This document shows positions 17,601-24,899 of a stretch of 29,443 nt of DNA, piece after piece (the first letter of the stretch is position 1; every line of letters begins with the position of its first letter). The stretch is from contig JBELML010000076.1 in the NCBI GenBank assembly GCA_042095835.1, positions 1 through 29,443 on the forward strand, read 5' to 3'. The notes beneath the pieces were generated by a model. It did not search any database. It worked only from the letters and a program-made list of their open reading frames with translations, and was not told the DNA's origin. A program made the translations under genes and the position numbers. Source of the stretch: DATFKA01 sp042095835. Lineage in GTDB: Bacteria > Bacteroidota > Bacteroidia > Chitinophagales > Saprospiraceae.

Positions 17601-20489
17601 GTACAGTCTAATGCTGAAAACCCAAGTCTTTCTTTTGATCAACAAGGCAGCTACACCATTGGCTTGGTTGCCACTTCAAGCTTTGGTTGTACAAGTCAAA
17701 GTAGTGAAGATATATACATCACACAGGTACCTACGGTCTCTTTTGACCTAGCTCAGGATGAAGGTTGTGCGCCATTTGAGGTGCTCACCAATAATAATAG
17801 TTTTGGAGATAGTATCACCCAACGTTGGCTGATTGGCAGAGATACCCTGTTGGGTGCAGCACTACCCAGCTACTTTATAGATGGCTTGACAGATGATTCT
17901 ACCTTTGCCATTGTTTTAGAGGTAGAAAATTTCTGTGGTACGGTGCAGCAGATCGATAGTGTATCTGTACGTCCTTATCCTTTGGTTAATTTTGGTTTGA
18001 GTGAAGATGAAGGATGCTCTCCAGTTGAAGTTGACCTCATCAACACTACACAAGGCAATCCCGATCAATTTTTTTGGACGTTTTCAAATGGACAGACCTC
18101 AAATGAGCTAGAGCCATTGGCTGGGCCTTTTACAACGACCGATACCTTGGTTTTCACCTATGATTTGGAATTAATTGCAATCAACGAATGTGGGTCGGAT
18201 ACTTTGAGTAAGCAATTAAGCGTCTTTCCTCCAGATGTTGAGGCATTTATTGAGTTAGATACTCTGGAAGCTTGTCAGCCCTTAGTTTTTGAGGCGGTTT
18301 CTAATTCTACCCCAGGTTCCAGGATTAGCTGGCAATTTATTAGCCCGAATGGAGAAGAGGAGGGGAGTCAACTAGAAAGTCCTATAGTGACTCTGGACGA
18401 CCCTGGTCTACATACTATTGTTCTTTATGCTAGTGGGTGTGGAACGGATACGGATACGGCCCAGGTTGAAATATTGCCAGCTCCAGAAGTAGTTTTTTCC
18501 AACCGACACTTTGTATGTGTAGGTGCTCCGATTCATTTCAATAATCTATCGGAGGGAATTAGTGGAAGTGTTTGGGATTTTGGAGATGGCCAGCAAAGTA
18601 GCGAAAGATCACCCCATCATATCTTTGATTCCGTAGGGCTATACACGATCACGCTCATGGCCTTTTCATCGATCAATAATTGTCCTTCTACCTACACGAG
18701 TACGGTTGAAGTTGTGGGATTACCTACCGCAGCCTTTAATGCCTCAATAACTCAAGGTTGTGGTCCCTTAAATATTGACTTTCAGAACAACTCCCCAAAC
18801 CAAGAAGGTTTAAACTTTGTCTGGGATTTTGGGGATAATACCGGCAAATCTTTTGAGCTTTCCCCCTCACATACCTTTAGCAATCCAGGCAACTACCAAG
18901 TGAGGCTAACCGCTTTTAACGCCGATAGTTGTTTCTCAGACACCAGCATTCTAAATGTCTTTGTATTTCCTGACCCAGTAAGTGACTTCGATTTAAATCA
19001 AGATACCTATTGCAGCCGTTTTGACACCCTTCAACCGATTAACAATTCAGTAGATGGCGCTCGCTTTATTTGGCGTTATTTAGGAGATACGATTACGAAT
19101 CCAGGATTGACTATTCCATTAGACAGCGTAGGAACTTTTGATTTGGAATTAGAAGTAATCAATGATTTTCAGTGTAGTAACACAAGCAAACGAGCTTTCA
19201 CTGTTTTGCCTTCGCCACGGGCGCTTTTATCTTCAGATCAACAAGAGGGCTGTGAAGATTTGCGTGTACAATTTAACAATAGCTCCGAAGATGCGAATCA
19301 ATATGTCTGGGATTTTGGCGATGGGAATACAAGTACAGCTATTAATCCTAGCCATATTTTCACGGAGGAGGGCAGCTATACAGTTATTTTAAAGGCTAAT
19401 TCTTCTAGTAATACTTGTCCAAGTGACAGCAACCAATTAATTATCAATGTTTTAGATAAGCCAACTGCTAGTTTTACTTTTGATAAACCTGCAACATGTG
19501 GTACTCCGGCTGAAGTACGTTTTAATAACAGCTCCTTAGATAATTTGGATAATCAATGGGATTTTGGAGATGGCACCAGTAGTGATGTCAGTAACCCTGA
19601 GCATTTCTATGTTGATTTTGGCCCTAAGGCGGTACGCTTAATTGTTAGCAATCAGCAGGGTTGCCGGGATTCTATTCTGCAATTGGTTGATGTTTTTGGA
19701 TCACCATTGGCATCTTTTGATTTCAGCCAAGGGCAAGCATGTGAAGGAGACACTATTGAGCTGTTCAATAATTCTACTGAAGCTGTGCAAATGAAATGGG
19801 AGATTGAAGGGCAGGGGAGTAGCCAGCTTCCAACACCACGTATTGCCTATGATGAAGCAGGTATCTATCAAGTGCAATTGATTGCAGTATATAACGACTT
19901 GTGCCAGGATACCTTAGCAAAAACACTTCAAGTATTTCAGTCACCTATTGCCGACTTTAGCTACACGGCAGATTTTAATGCGCAAATATTAGGCGAAGTA
20001 CAATTCAACAACCTCAGTTTGGATGCGGATCGTTTTCTTTGGGATTTGGGTGATGGTACCATATCGGCTGATCAATCACCTTATCATGAATACTTGATCA
20101 ATCGATCCATTCCAGTGGTATTAACAGCTTATAATGATAATGGCGGTCAATTTACTTGTGTAGATACAAGTAGACAGGAAGTCGACCCTGAATGGATTGC
20201 CACTTTCTTTGCGCCCAATGCTTTAGCACCTGATCTAGAAAATGATGGCGTGCAGTATTTTAAACCTGTTGGTGTAGGTATTCAGGAGTACGACATCAAA
20301 GTCTATTCGCCCTGGGGAACGATTGTTTGGGTATCCAATGAATTGACCAAGGGGCAACCAGCGGGACAATGGGACGGCACTTATAATGGTCAAATACTAC
20401 CACAAGGTGCCTATACTTGGATCGCCACTATGACTTTTAACGATGGGAACAAGCTGAGAAAGGTGGGATCTGTGACGATTGTTAGGTAA
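14622..20489 (+). CDS. Giant multi-PKD surface protein with CHU_C-type T9SS sorting domain
   Basis: A 1955-residue exported protein with signal peptide MKIQFIILFLLLSGHLLFSQ. Canonical PKD repeats (WDFGDG and variants) occur near residues 172, 988, 1317, 1400, 1562, 1646 and 1806, with other more diverged PKD-like Ig folds between. Residues about 410-950 hold six related units built around a GG-x-W-x-G-x-G core followed by G-(I/L)-(F/I)-(D/N)-(P/L), a distinct repeat class. Most units carry a Cys pair, suggesting disulfides outside the cell. The last ~90 residues (FFAPNALAPDLENDG to YTWIATMTFNDGNKLRKVGSVTIVR) match the gliding-motility-associated CHU_C (type B) C-terminal domain. It is therefore a T9SS cargo displayed or released at the surface, handled by the PorP-like protein encoded just upstream. 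Adhesion or gliding-related binding is the likely role; no catalytic domain is seen. Confidence 0.92.
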   Translation: MKIQFIILFLLLSGHLLFSQDIDRFCNSNACGDLDPNWELAGQTVVCEGEDFRLTPATSKPLDNISSYYWFIEDLRSNEVLFDTLFLDTTLLTYNYVVSDSLACTASSNVVSLQVRLVTLSPDCGGNQSCRFVAKPLTVFLKPRARFSNAPKVCVNEDIQLSNSSCHGEEYLWDFGDGTSSTEESPDKIYTTPGIYTIRLRVSNDCGDAFETRTVEVEGEPDAAFSIQSNDPEFCLPIIVDFTNNSNEFSQTVWSISPFDTNRWRFVDTNMNLITRDISIRFLQEGSYTIKLNASNTCANDDEQEEVIEIFQPISLNLQQPSGFCESTMIGSQDLNPSVIGSIDNYNWIINNGSSTTQINTASFDPIPFDQSGQIILQVDGPCGQVADTVDITIITTEEISFANNPTTICSSDASVQLNANPSGGRWQGEGQAGSALSEEGIFDPSDLNPGIYTLSYTNGSTGCEKEGSISIEVLAGVSVDLLEIDPACESLSYTPEVRYSGQIDRYTWQFQGGTPSTANTAMPGPVAFNNPDSALVIVEVEGQCGIAVDSIPVLIQAASPVAISPIDQAICAGGGPISLEVNQMGGRWLGAGVDEASGIFNPQLVGPGSYTIQYQLENGACSSSDQILLEVVASASVNTEDAIVCIDSEPIQLNANPVGGFWLGIPGLDSSGLFDPAGGNGPGNYTVNYNLVDDNNCAIRVETQLLVEDLPDIELMRNIELCLSDFDASLGTLLNYQTNPSGGSTIWSGPGIRDPNNGIFNAVSGDLDTGIYQIFLQYDRNDCTVFDSLSLRLIEARPLELDTDQQVCISEANLQLNANLSGGIWSGPGIDPATGIIDLVEAGSGGGSFNYTYNFSLGTSCAQTGQTNVEIIDLASQIETGGQQEVCEGAINATLVGASPANGFWRGPNLLDPNRGLIDLSTMTLDSVYNYEYCLESSAVADCDACKNKPFIIRSNPVAAFEIEGLACMGETFQLDNQTINGDRYNWDFGNGVQSNAENPSLSFDQQGSYTIGLVATSSFGCTSQSSEDIYITQVPTVSFDLAQDEGCAPFEVLTNNNSFGDSITQRWLIGRDTLLGAALPSYFIDGLTDDSTFAIVLEVENFCGTVQQIDSVSVRPYPLVNFGLSEDEGCSPVEVDLINTTQGNPDQFFWTFSNGQTSNELEPLAGPFTTTDTLVFTYDLELIAINECGSDTLSKQLSVFPPDVEAFIELDTLEACQPLVFEAVSNSTPGSRISWQFISPNGEEEGSQLESPIVTLDDPGLHTIVLYASGCGTDTDTAQVEILPAPEVVFSNRHFVCVGAPIHFNNLSEGISGSVWDFGDGQQSSERSPHHIFDSVGLYTITLMAFSSINNCPSTYTSTVEVVGLPTAAFNASITQGCGPLNIDFQNNSPNQEGLNFVWDFGDNTGKSFELSPSHTFSNPGNYQVRLTAFNADSCFSDTSILNVFVFPDPVSDFDLNQDTYCSRFDTLQPINNSVDGARFIWRYLGDTITNPGLTIPLDSVGTFDLELEVINDFQCSNTSKRAFTVLPSPRALLSSDQQEGCEDLRVQFNNSSEDANQYVWDFGDGNTSTAINPSHIFTEEGSYTVILKANSSSNTCPSDSNQLIINVLDKPTASFTFDKPATCGTPAEVRFNNSSLDNLDNQWDFGDGTSSDVSNPEHFYVDFGPKAVRLIVSNQQGCRDSILQLVDVFGSPLASFDFSQGQACEGDTIELFNNSTEAVQMKWEIEGQGSSQLPTPRIAYDEAGIYQVQLIAVYNDLCQDTLAKTLQVFQSPIADFSYTADFNAQILGEVQFNNLSLDADRFLWDLGDGTISADQSPYHEYLINRSIPVVLTAYNDNGGQFTCVDTSRQEVDPEWIATFFAPNALAPDLENDGVQYFKPVGVGIQEYDIKVYSPWGTIVWVSNELTKGQPAGQWDGTYNGQILPQGAYTWIATMTFNDGNKLRKVGSVTIVR

Positions 20490-20583
20490 GGAGATCGTTG
20501 TTTAAAGAATAAATGGTTTTCATAGGGCTGTTATTTATTTTAAAAAACTGAGTATATTCCTTTTCTGAAAATCATCCTAAATT

Positions 20584-21429
20584 ATGAAAATCATCCTGAG
20601 TGTTTTCAAATGGCTACTAATAGTCGTTTTTAGCTTAGTAGCAGTCCTCTTTCTATCTATGGAGCTTCTTGACTATTACCTGAGTTCAGAGCAAGGAACT
20701 CGTTGGCTGTATAAAAGTGTACCACGGCCAATCAATGAAATTAAATTTACTGAATCGGGTGTACGCTACCTGACTATAGGAGATACCCAAAAGCAACCCT
20801 TATTACTATTGCATGGGGCACCTGGAGGAGCCTATGATTGGTTGGGGCTGGCTAAGCAGGAAAAGATTTATGAGAAATATTATCTCGTGATCCTTGAACG
20901 GCCTGGATATTTCGGAACAAAACCCAGAAAAGCGGAGCGATCTATTAAGGTTCAGACAGATCGGGCTATTGAGGTACTCAATAAACTTCCACAGAAAGCA
21001 GTCGTAATGGGCCATAGCTACGGTGGACCAATAGCAGTCTTGATGGGAGCTTATGCACCAGAGAAAATTGAAAAAGTGATCGGTTTATCAGGACAGTACG
21101 ATCCCAGCAATGAAATCTACCAATCTATTTCTAAATATGTACATTTCAAGCTATTCAGCTTTTTAATCCCTCGCTATATTTGGTCTGCAAATGTGGAGAA
21201 AATGACTCATGCCAAAGCTTTAGAGGAGATCGTTCCTTTATACGAGGAGGTTGACGTCCCTGTGATTCTTATCCACGGCGATAAAGATACTCTAGTCAAA
21301 TACGAGAACTCTCCTTACCTCATGGAAAAATTAAATGGAATCCAAAAGGAGATGATCACCTTAGAAGGTAAAGATCATCCAATACACATGCAAGAAGCAG
21401 GGTATTTGGCAGATTTCCTCACGCGCTAA
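20584..21429 (+). CDS. Membrane-anchored alpha/beta hydrolase
   Basis: A 281-residue alpha/beta hydrolase with an N-terminal hydrophobic helix (about residues 5-25) that is probably an uncleaved inner-membrane anchor. Catalytic residues appear complete: oxyanion segment LLLLHGAPGGAYDW, nucleophile Ser145 in VMGHSYGGP, acid Asp235 in IHGDKDTLV and His265 in KDHPIHMQE. The cap region between strands is short. The family covers esterases, proline iminopeptidases and C-C hydrolases; no substrate-defining feature is seen. It is a lone gene between the PKD protein and the convergent rhodanese. A 13-base sequence (20566-20578) is repeated over the start codon region (20585-20597), probably by chance or recent duplication. 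Confidence 0.82.
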   Translation: MKIILSVFKWLLIVVFSLVAVLFLSMELLDYYLSSEQGTRWLYKSVPRPINEIKFTESGVRYLTIGDTQKQPLLLLHGAPGGAYDWLGLAKQEKIYEKYYLVILERPGYFGTKPRKAERSIKVQTDRAIEVLNKLPQKAVVMGHSYGGPIAVLMGAYAPEKIEKVIGLSGQYDPSNEIYQSISKYVHFKLFSFLIPRYIWSANVEKMTHAKALEEIVPLYEEVDVPVILIHGDKDTLVKYENSPYLMEKLNGIQKEMITLEGKDHPIHMQEAGYLADFLTR

Positions 21430-21549
21430 CACTGCACCAGTAGCGAAACATATTGTTTCAAGAGTTAGAGCTATGAGCTAATCTTATAACAATAGCTGGC
21501 GATGCAATAGATTTCAGAAAGGAGCTGCCAAAATAGAGTAGGGGGCACA

Positions 21550-21930
21550 CTAATTTGACCAGCGCATGAATCCACCTGAAAGGTTGAATATTTTTTCAAA
21601 TCCGAGAGCCTTCATTTGTTTAGCTGCTCGCATACTGCGTTGACCAGAGCGACAATAAACTACATAGGTTTTAGATTTATCCAATCGATCAACTTTTTGT
21701 TTAAAATCACTTGACATTACATCAATGTTTTTAGAATTTTTGATTTTACCTTGTTGAACTTCACGAGTTGTTCGGACATCTAAAAAGACAACATCAGCGC
21801 CTTGGTCATTTTTAAGCGCCTTAGCGTCTTTAGAAGATATGGATGAAATACCAGAGCCAAATCCTTGTAGGCGTAAAAACATAAAACCTGCTGCGATTAG
21901 CGCTGCAATGGTAAAGTAAGTTGTATTCAT
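21550..21930 (-). CDS. Membrane-anchored single-domain rhodanese
   Basis: A 126-residue protein with an N-terminal hydrophobic helix (about residues 4-19, lacking a clear cleavage site) and one rhodanese domain. The active-site loop is CRSGQRS at 93-99, with persulfide-forming Cys93, and the upstream FLDVRTTREVQQGKI motif is the usual second rhodanese signature. Such proteins move sulfane sulfur from thiosulfate or polysulfide to acceptors such as cyanide or protein thiols, probably here on the periplasmic face. A perfect CRP-type sequence (TGTGA-N6-TCACA) lies 76-91 bases upstream of the start, so control by a CRP/FNR-family regulator is likely. It is convergent with the alpha/beta hydrolase. 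Confidence 0.9.
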   Translation of the reverse strand: MNTTYFTIAALIAAGFMFLRLQGFGSGISSISSKDAKALKNDQGADVVFLDVRTTREVQQGKIKNSKNIDVMSSDFKQKVDRLDKSKTYVVYCRSGQRSMRAAKQMKALGFEKIFNLSGGFMRWSN

Positions 21931-21999
21931 GTTGCTTGTAATTTTTCATTCAGGGTGGTCAAAAAAGCCACAAAAGCAAATATAGGGGAGTAAAATAGG

Positions 22000-22039
22000 A
22001 TATTATGTGATCTTTCTCACACTCTACTTAACATAATAT
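22000..22039. promoter_or_regulatory. CRP/FNR-type site within a larger inverted repeat upstream of rhodanese
   Basis: TGTGA at 22006-22010 and TCACA at 22017-22021, six bases apart, equal the E. coli CRP consensus exactly. A second symmetry, ATATTATGT (22000-22008) with ACATAATAT (22031-22039), overlaps it. The site is 76-91 bases upstream of the rhodanese start, a normal activator distance. Whether a Bacteroidota CRP-family protein uses this consensus is inference. Confidence 0.5.
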
Positions 22040-22067
22040 AAATTATAGGCTTTTTTTGTGGCGATGA

Positions 22068-22121
22068 GACTCAGGGACTTTGACTTTGTGAGGAGGAGAC
22101 TCGGAGACCTTGTGACTCGGA
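22068..22121 (+). repeat. Octamer array, left arm of the gene-less inverted pair
   Basis: Seven units, six of 8 bases and one of 6 (GACTTT at 22076-22081), each starting with GA, for example GACTCGGA (22098-22105) and GACCTTGT (22106-22113). The latter octamer also occurs at 27605-27612 in the large array. It is the inverted partner of 22195-22287. Confidence 0.85.
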
Positions 22122-22194
22122 AAAGTACGTCTATTCTCTTAGCGTTATGAAGAAGAAATAAATAATTAGTCTCGAAGAAGAATCAGAGCTATAA
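22122..22194. other. 73-base spacer between two inverted octamer arrays
   Basis: AT-rich sequence with no ORF beyond a few codons. It lies in the same position as the four-helix-bundle gene in the other array pair. I could not recognise any remnant of that gene in it, so it may be a deletion derivative or an independent formation. Confidence 0.5.
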
Positions 22195-22287
22195 CCAAAG
22201 TCCCACACTCCCCTGGTCTCCAGGTCCCACGCTCTCCCCGTCCCAAAGTCTCTCAGTCACACTGTCCCCCAGATCCCACAGTCAGTC
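22195..22287 (-). repeat. Octamer array, right arm of the gene-less inverted pair
   Basis: Eleven units ending in TC (reverse complement of GA-starting units), all 8 bases except one 9-mer at 22267-22275, plus a 4-base partial unit. Examples are CCAAAGTC at 22195-22202 and again at 22243-22250. Read on the minus strand the units resemble GACNNNGG and are related to the left arm in inverse orientation. Confidence 0.85.
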
Positions 22288-22630
22288 AAACGATTCACTA
22301 ACAAATTTTAATTTTTTAGATAAGAAGAATTTGTATTTTCATTTGAATATTATAAATTGCAGTCATTGTCGATTACTATTATTTACACTGATAAAATCTT
22401 CGATTTAAATTCAGTGCTCCTTTTACTTGATACTGAGCTAACTACTTAAATAGATTACTTTTTACCTTTTATTTTTTAATTAAAAATAACCGATGTCGAA
22501 ACCTTTCGTATACATGGGCTTATTTGGTATTATTTGCCCTTTCTTCTTTTGGTTTTAGATTTGTACTGAAAACTAGGAATAAGGCGACATTATAATTAGA
22601 GAAAACGATTTTTGAACACCATTAAACGCC
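22288..22630. other. AT-rich non-coding stretch
   Basis: About 340 bases upstream of the protease gene with no ORF worth calling. It is very AT-rich around 22300-22480 and could hold the protease promoter, but I cannot place a convincing -33/-7 pair. Confidence 0.4.
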
Positions 22631-22704
22631 CCGAAGCATCAGCAAAAGCGGATGAATTCACCACAATTTTTGAATCAGCGGTGAATGTCCCGCCAAGGCT
22701 TCGG
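22631..22704. repeat. Nested inverted repeat before the M43 protease
   Basis: An outer pair CCGAAGC (22631-22637) and GCTTCGG (22698-22704) encloses an inner pair ATTCACC (22656-22662) and GGTGAAT (22680-22686). The nested layout suggests a folded RNA leader or a REP-like dispersed element. It ends 28 bases before the protease start. Confidence 0.5.
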
Positions 22705-22732
22705 TGAGTGCAGTAAGTTAACACAGGAAAAA

Positions 22733-24385
22733 ATGAAAAAATTATCCCTGCTGACTCTATTCGCTTTATTAGTGAATATCAGCATTGCCCAACGCGACTG
22801 TCACACAGTAGAATACACTGATGTGATCCTAGAAGAGCATCCTGAAGCCTACGGCCGAATGATGGGAATTGAACGCCATACGTCTCAATTTCAGGAGCAG
22901 ATTGCCCTCCGCTCCGGTGAGGAGGAGCTGATCAAAATTCCGGTGGTCATTCATGTGTTACACAACAATAAGAAAGAAAATATCTCGGAGGCCATCATTC
23001 AATCTCAATTGGAGGTGCTTAACGAAGATTTTCGCATGCTGAATCCAGACCAAACCAGTGAATGGGCACAAGCAGCTGATGTTAATATCGAATTCTACCT
23101 AGCTTCTAAAGACCCTCAAGGCAATCCTACTAATGGCATAATTAGGACCTATACCTCTAAAGCAACTTGGGATCCAGGCAACCAAATGAAATTTAGTGAA
23201 TATGGTGGCAGTAGCGCCTGGCCAGCCGATAAATATCTCAATATTTGGGTGCTTGACTTGCGAGGAAATAAAATGGGCTATGCCCAACTGCCTGGTGGTC
23301 CAGCAAAAACCGATGGTGTTGTAATTGATTATGCCTTCTTCGGGCGCACAAATAACAATCCTAAATATGGTCTAGGTCGTACCGCTACCCACGAAGTTGG
23401 GCATTGGCTGAATCTGCGCCACATTTGGGGCGATGGAGATTGTCGTAGAGATGATTTAGTTGGAGATACACCTTCTGCTTCTTATCCAAGTTTTGGTTGC
23501 CAAGAGGGAAAAGTTAGCTGTGGATCAAAAGATATGGTCGCTAATTTCATGGATTATAGCTACGATAAATGCATGAATCTCTTCACTGAAGGCCAAAAAG
23601 CAAGGATGCGCGCACTTTTTAGTAAAGGTGGTTCCAGAGAAGGAATCTTATCCTCTCACGGGCTTGGCGACCAACATGACCCGATTGAAGACGTCGTACA
23701 AACTTGTGGTGATTGTGGTAAAGATCAAGAGGAAGAAGACGAAGTTCCAGTCGAGGATATATGCACTGCGCCCAGTAGTCTTAATGCCTATATTGACGGT
23801 AGATACTTGAAAGCAGACTGGGATTCTGAAGCCAATTCCTTTTTATTTGAAATAAAGTTTGGAGGATCAAATCGCTGGTTTGGTTTTGAAATCAATCGTA
23901 GTAATGTGAGTATTGCAGGAATGCGTGCCGGAAAAGATTACGAAGTGAGGGTTAGTGCAATCTGTGATGATGGCGAAAAATCGGCACCCAATTCGATAGA
24001 AATTATTAATTCAGATCGAATTGGTGCAACTCCTGGACTAATGACCTACGGTAACCCTGCTTCAAATCAATTGCGGATTGGGTTCAATGATCAACAGTCT
24101 CCTGCCCAAGAAGTCACAGACATCCAACTTCAAGTCATGGAAACGGGTGAAACAAAAACGATTCAGTCTGAACACCGAAAATCCAAACGACTTGACGTCT
24201 TAAAACGTATTCAGCTATTTGATATGTATGGTCGATTGGTGCTAGATCAAAAAGTACCTCCTGGTTCTTTCCAGCTTGATTTGTACACCTCCCATTTACA
24301 AACCGGGGCCTATATCCTCATAAAACGTGGAAAAAGAGGAAAGGTAATGAGTAGCCAAAAAGTGGCTATTACCAATATTCGTTAA
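22733..24385 (+). CDS. Secreted M43 (cytophagalysin/pappalysin-like) zinc metalloprotease
   Basis: A 550-residue secreted protease. The ATG at 22733 follows an ACAGGAAAAA ribosome-binding-like sequence and opens a signal peptide (MKKLSLLTLFALLVNISIAQ). An ATG 48 bases upstream is in frame, but it lies in a hairpin and would bury the signal. The catalytic domain (about 65-300) has the metzincin motif HEVGHWLNLRH (His220, Glu221, His224, His230) and a Met-turn at Met273 in NFMDYSYDKCMN, as in peptidase family M43. An acidic linker (about 325-340) leads to a fibronectin-III-like domain (about 343-430). The last ~75 residues (IQLFDMYGRLVLDQKV...TGAYILIKRG) form a type-A T9SS sorting domain. It probably digests extracellular protein for nutrition. 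Its stop codon overlaps that of the convergent GIY-YIG gene. Confidence 0.92.
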   Translation: MKKLSLLTLFALLVNISIAQRDCHTVEYTDVILEEHPEAYGRMMGIERHTSQFQEQIALRSGEEELIKIPVVIHVLHNNKKENISEAIIQSQLEVLNEDFRMLNPDQTSEWAQAADVNIEFYLASKDPQGNPTNGIIRTYTSKATWDPGNQMKFSEYGGSSAWPADKYLNIWVLDLRGNKMGYAQLPGGPAKTDGVVIDYAFFGRTNNNPKYGLGRTATHEVGHWLNLRHIWGDGDCRRDDLVGDTPSASYPSFGCQEGKVSCGSKDMVANFMDYSYDKCMNLFTEGQKARMRALFSKGGSREGILSSHGLGDQHDPIEDVVQTCGDCGKDQEEEDEVPVEDICTAPSSLNAYIDGRYLKADWDSEANSFLFEIKFGGSNRWFGFEINRSNVSIAGMRAGKDYEVRVSAICDDGEKSAPNSIEIINSDRIGATPGLMTYGNPASNQLRIGFNDQQSPAQEVTDIQLQVMETGETKTIQSEHRKSKRLDVLKRIQLFDMYGRLVLDQKVPPGSFQLDLYTSHLQTGAYILIKRGKRGKVMSSQKVAITNIR

Positions 24386-24795
24386 TCTAAAAACTCGTCC
24401 CACCATGACCAGTTTACATTATCCCAGTTTCCTTGTAGGTAAATGGCGACAAGGGCTAAACTTACGGTAATTAGTACAGGGGACATCCAAAAGAAATAAA
24501 TCCAGAGGCGAGCCCACCAGCGCTCCAGGAAGTTGAAGTTAAACCATTCGGTGTAGCCCGCTCCCCTACCCTGTCCTTTAAACAAAAAATTAGAGGCTTG
24601 GAAGGTCATGTGGAGCGACTTTTCTACCGTACGAGCAAAAAAGACCTTTTTGCTTAGCAATAATTCTACTTTGCCATCCACTGCCCTATTTACAGTGCGA
24701 TGCCTATTTTTTGGATTATTAGAAATACCAATTTTATGTTTTTGGCTACCCCGCTTGCGCATCAGGTAGATGTATTGATAGTCTAGTAGTTTCAT
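24382..24795 (-). CDS. GIY-YIG/T5orf172-like protein with C-terminal membrane helix
   Basis: A 137-residue protein whose first ~85 residues resemble the T5orf172/MUG113 branch of the GIY-YIG nuclease superfamily: YIYLMRKRGSQKHKIGISNNPKNRHR, with the later TVEKSLHMTF helix containing the Glu expected for metal binding. The last ~45 residues are aromatic and hydrophobic (LWIYFFWMSPVLITVSLALV), suggesting one membrane helix, an unusual addition for a nuclease fold. Family members are found in phage and mobile elements and a few have nuclease activity; activity here is inferred. The stop overlaps the protease stop by 2 bases. The start lies 6 bases from an array of AT-rich octamers, so the array would be in its 5' UTR or promoter. 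Confidence 0.7.
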   Translation of the reverse strand: MKLLDYQYIYLMRKRGSQKHKIGISNNPKNRHRTVNRAVDGKVELLLSKKVFFARTVEKSLHMTFQASNFLFKGQGRGAGYTEWFNFNFLERWWARLWIYFFWMSPVLITVSLALVAIYLQGNWDNVNWSWWDEFLD

Positions 24796-24800
24796 TTGTT

Positions 24801-24856
24801 GATATAGTGATGTATTGATGTGGTGAAATAGTGATGTATTGAAGTAGTGATGTGGG
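24801..24856 (+). repeat. AT-rich octamer array upstream of the GIY-YIG gene
   Basis: Seven in-phase 8-base units all starting with GA, for example GATATAGT (24801-24808) and GATGTATT (24809-24816 and again 24833-24840); consensus about GATGTAGT. The 8-base phase and leading GA equal those of the G-rich arrays elsewhere, but the other bases differ. Confidence 0.75.
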
Positions 24857-24899
24857 ATGTTTAAAAAATCTTATAATCCCTTATATGCTCTTAAATGGT

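Noticed and set aside
20566..20597. 13-base direct repeat around the alpha/beta hydrolase start as a regulatory site
   Set aside because: Only two copies, one of them coding, with no symmetry; duplication or chance is enough to explain it.
22122..22194. Decayed four-helix-bundle gene between the second array pair
   Set aside because: The 73 bases give only a few codons and no recognisable piece of the conserved helices.
22685..22732. Longer N-terminus of the M43 protease from the ATG at 22685
   Set aside because: That ATG lies in a nested inverted repeat and would put 16 polar residues in front of a clear signal peptide; the ATG at 22733 has a better upstream sequence.
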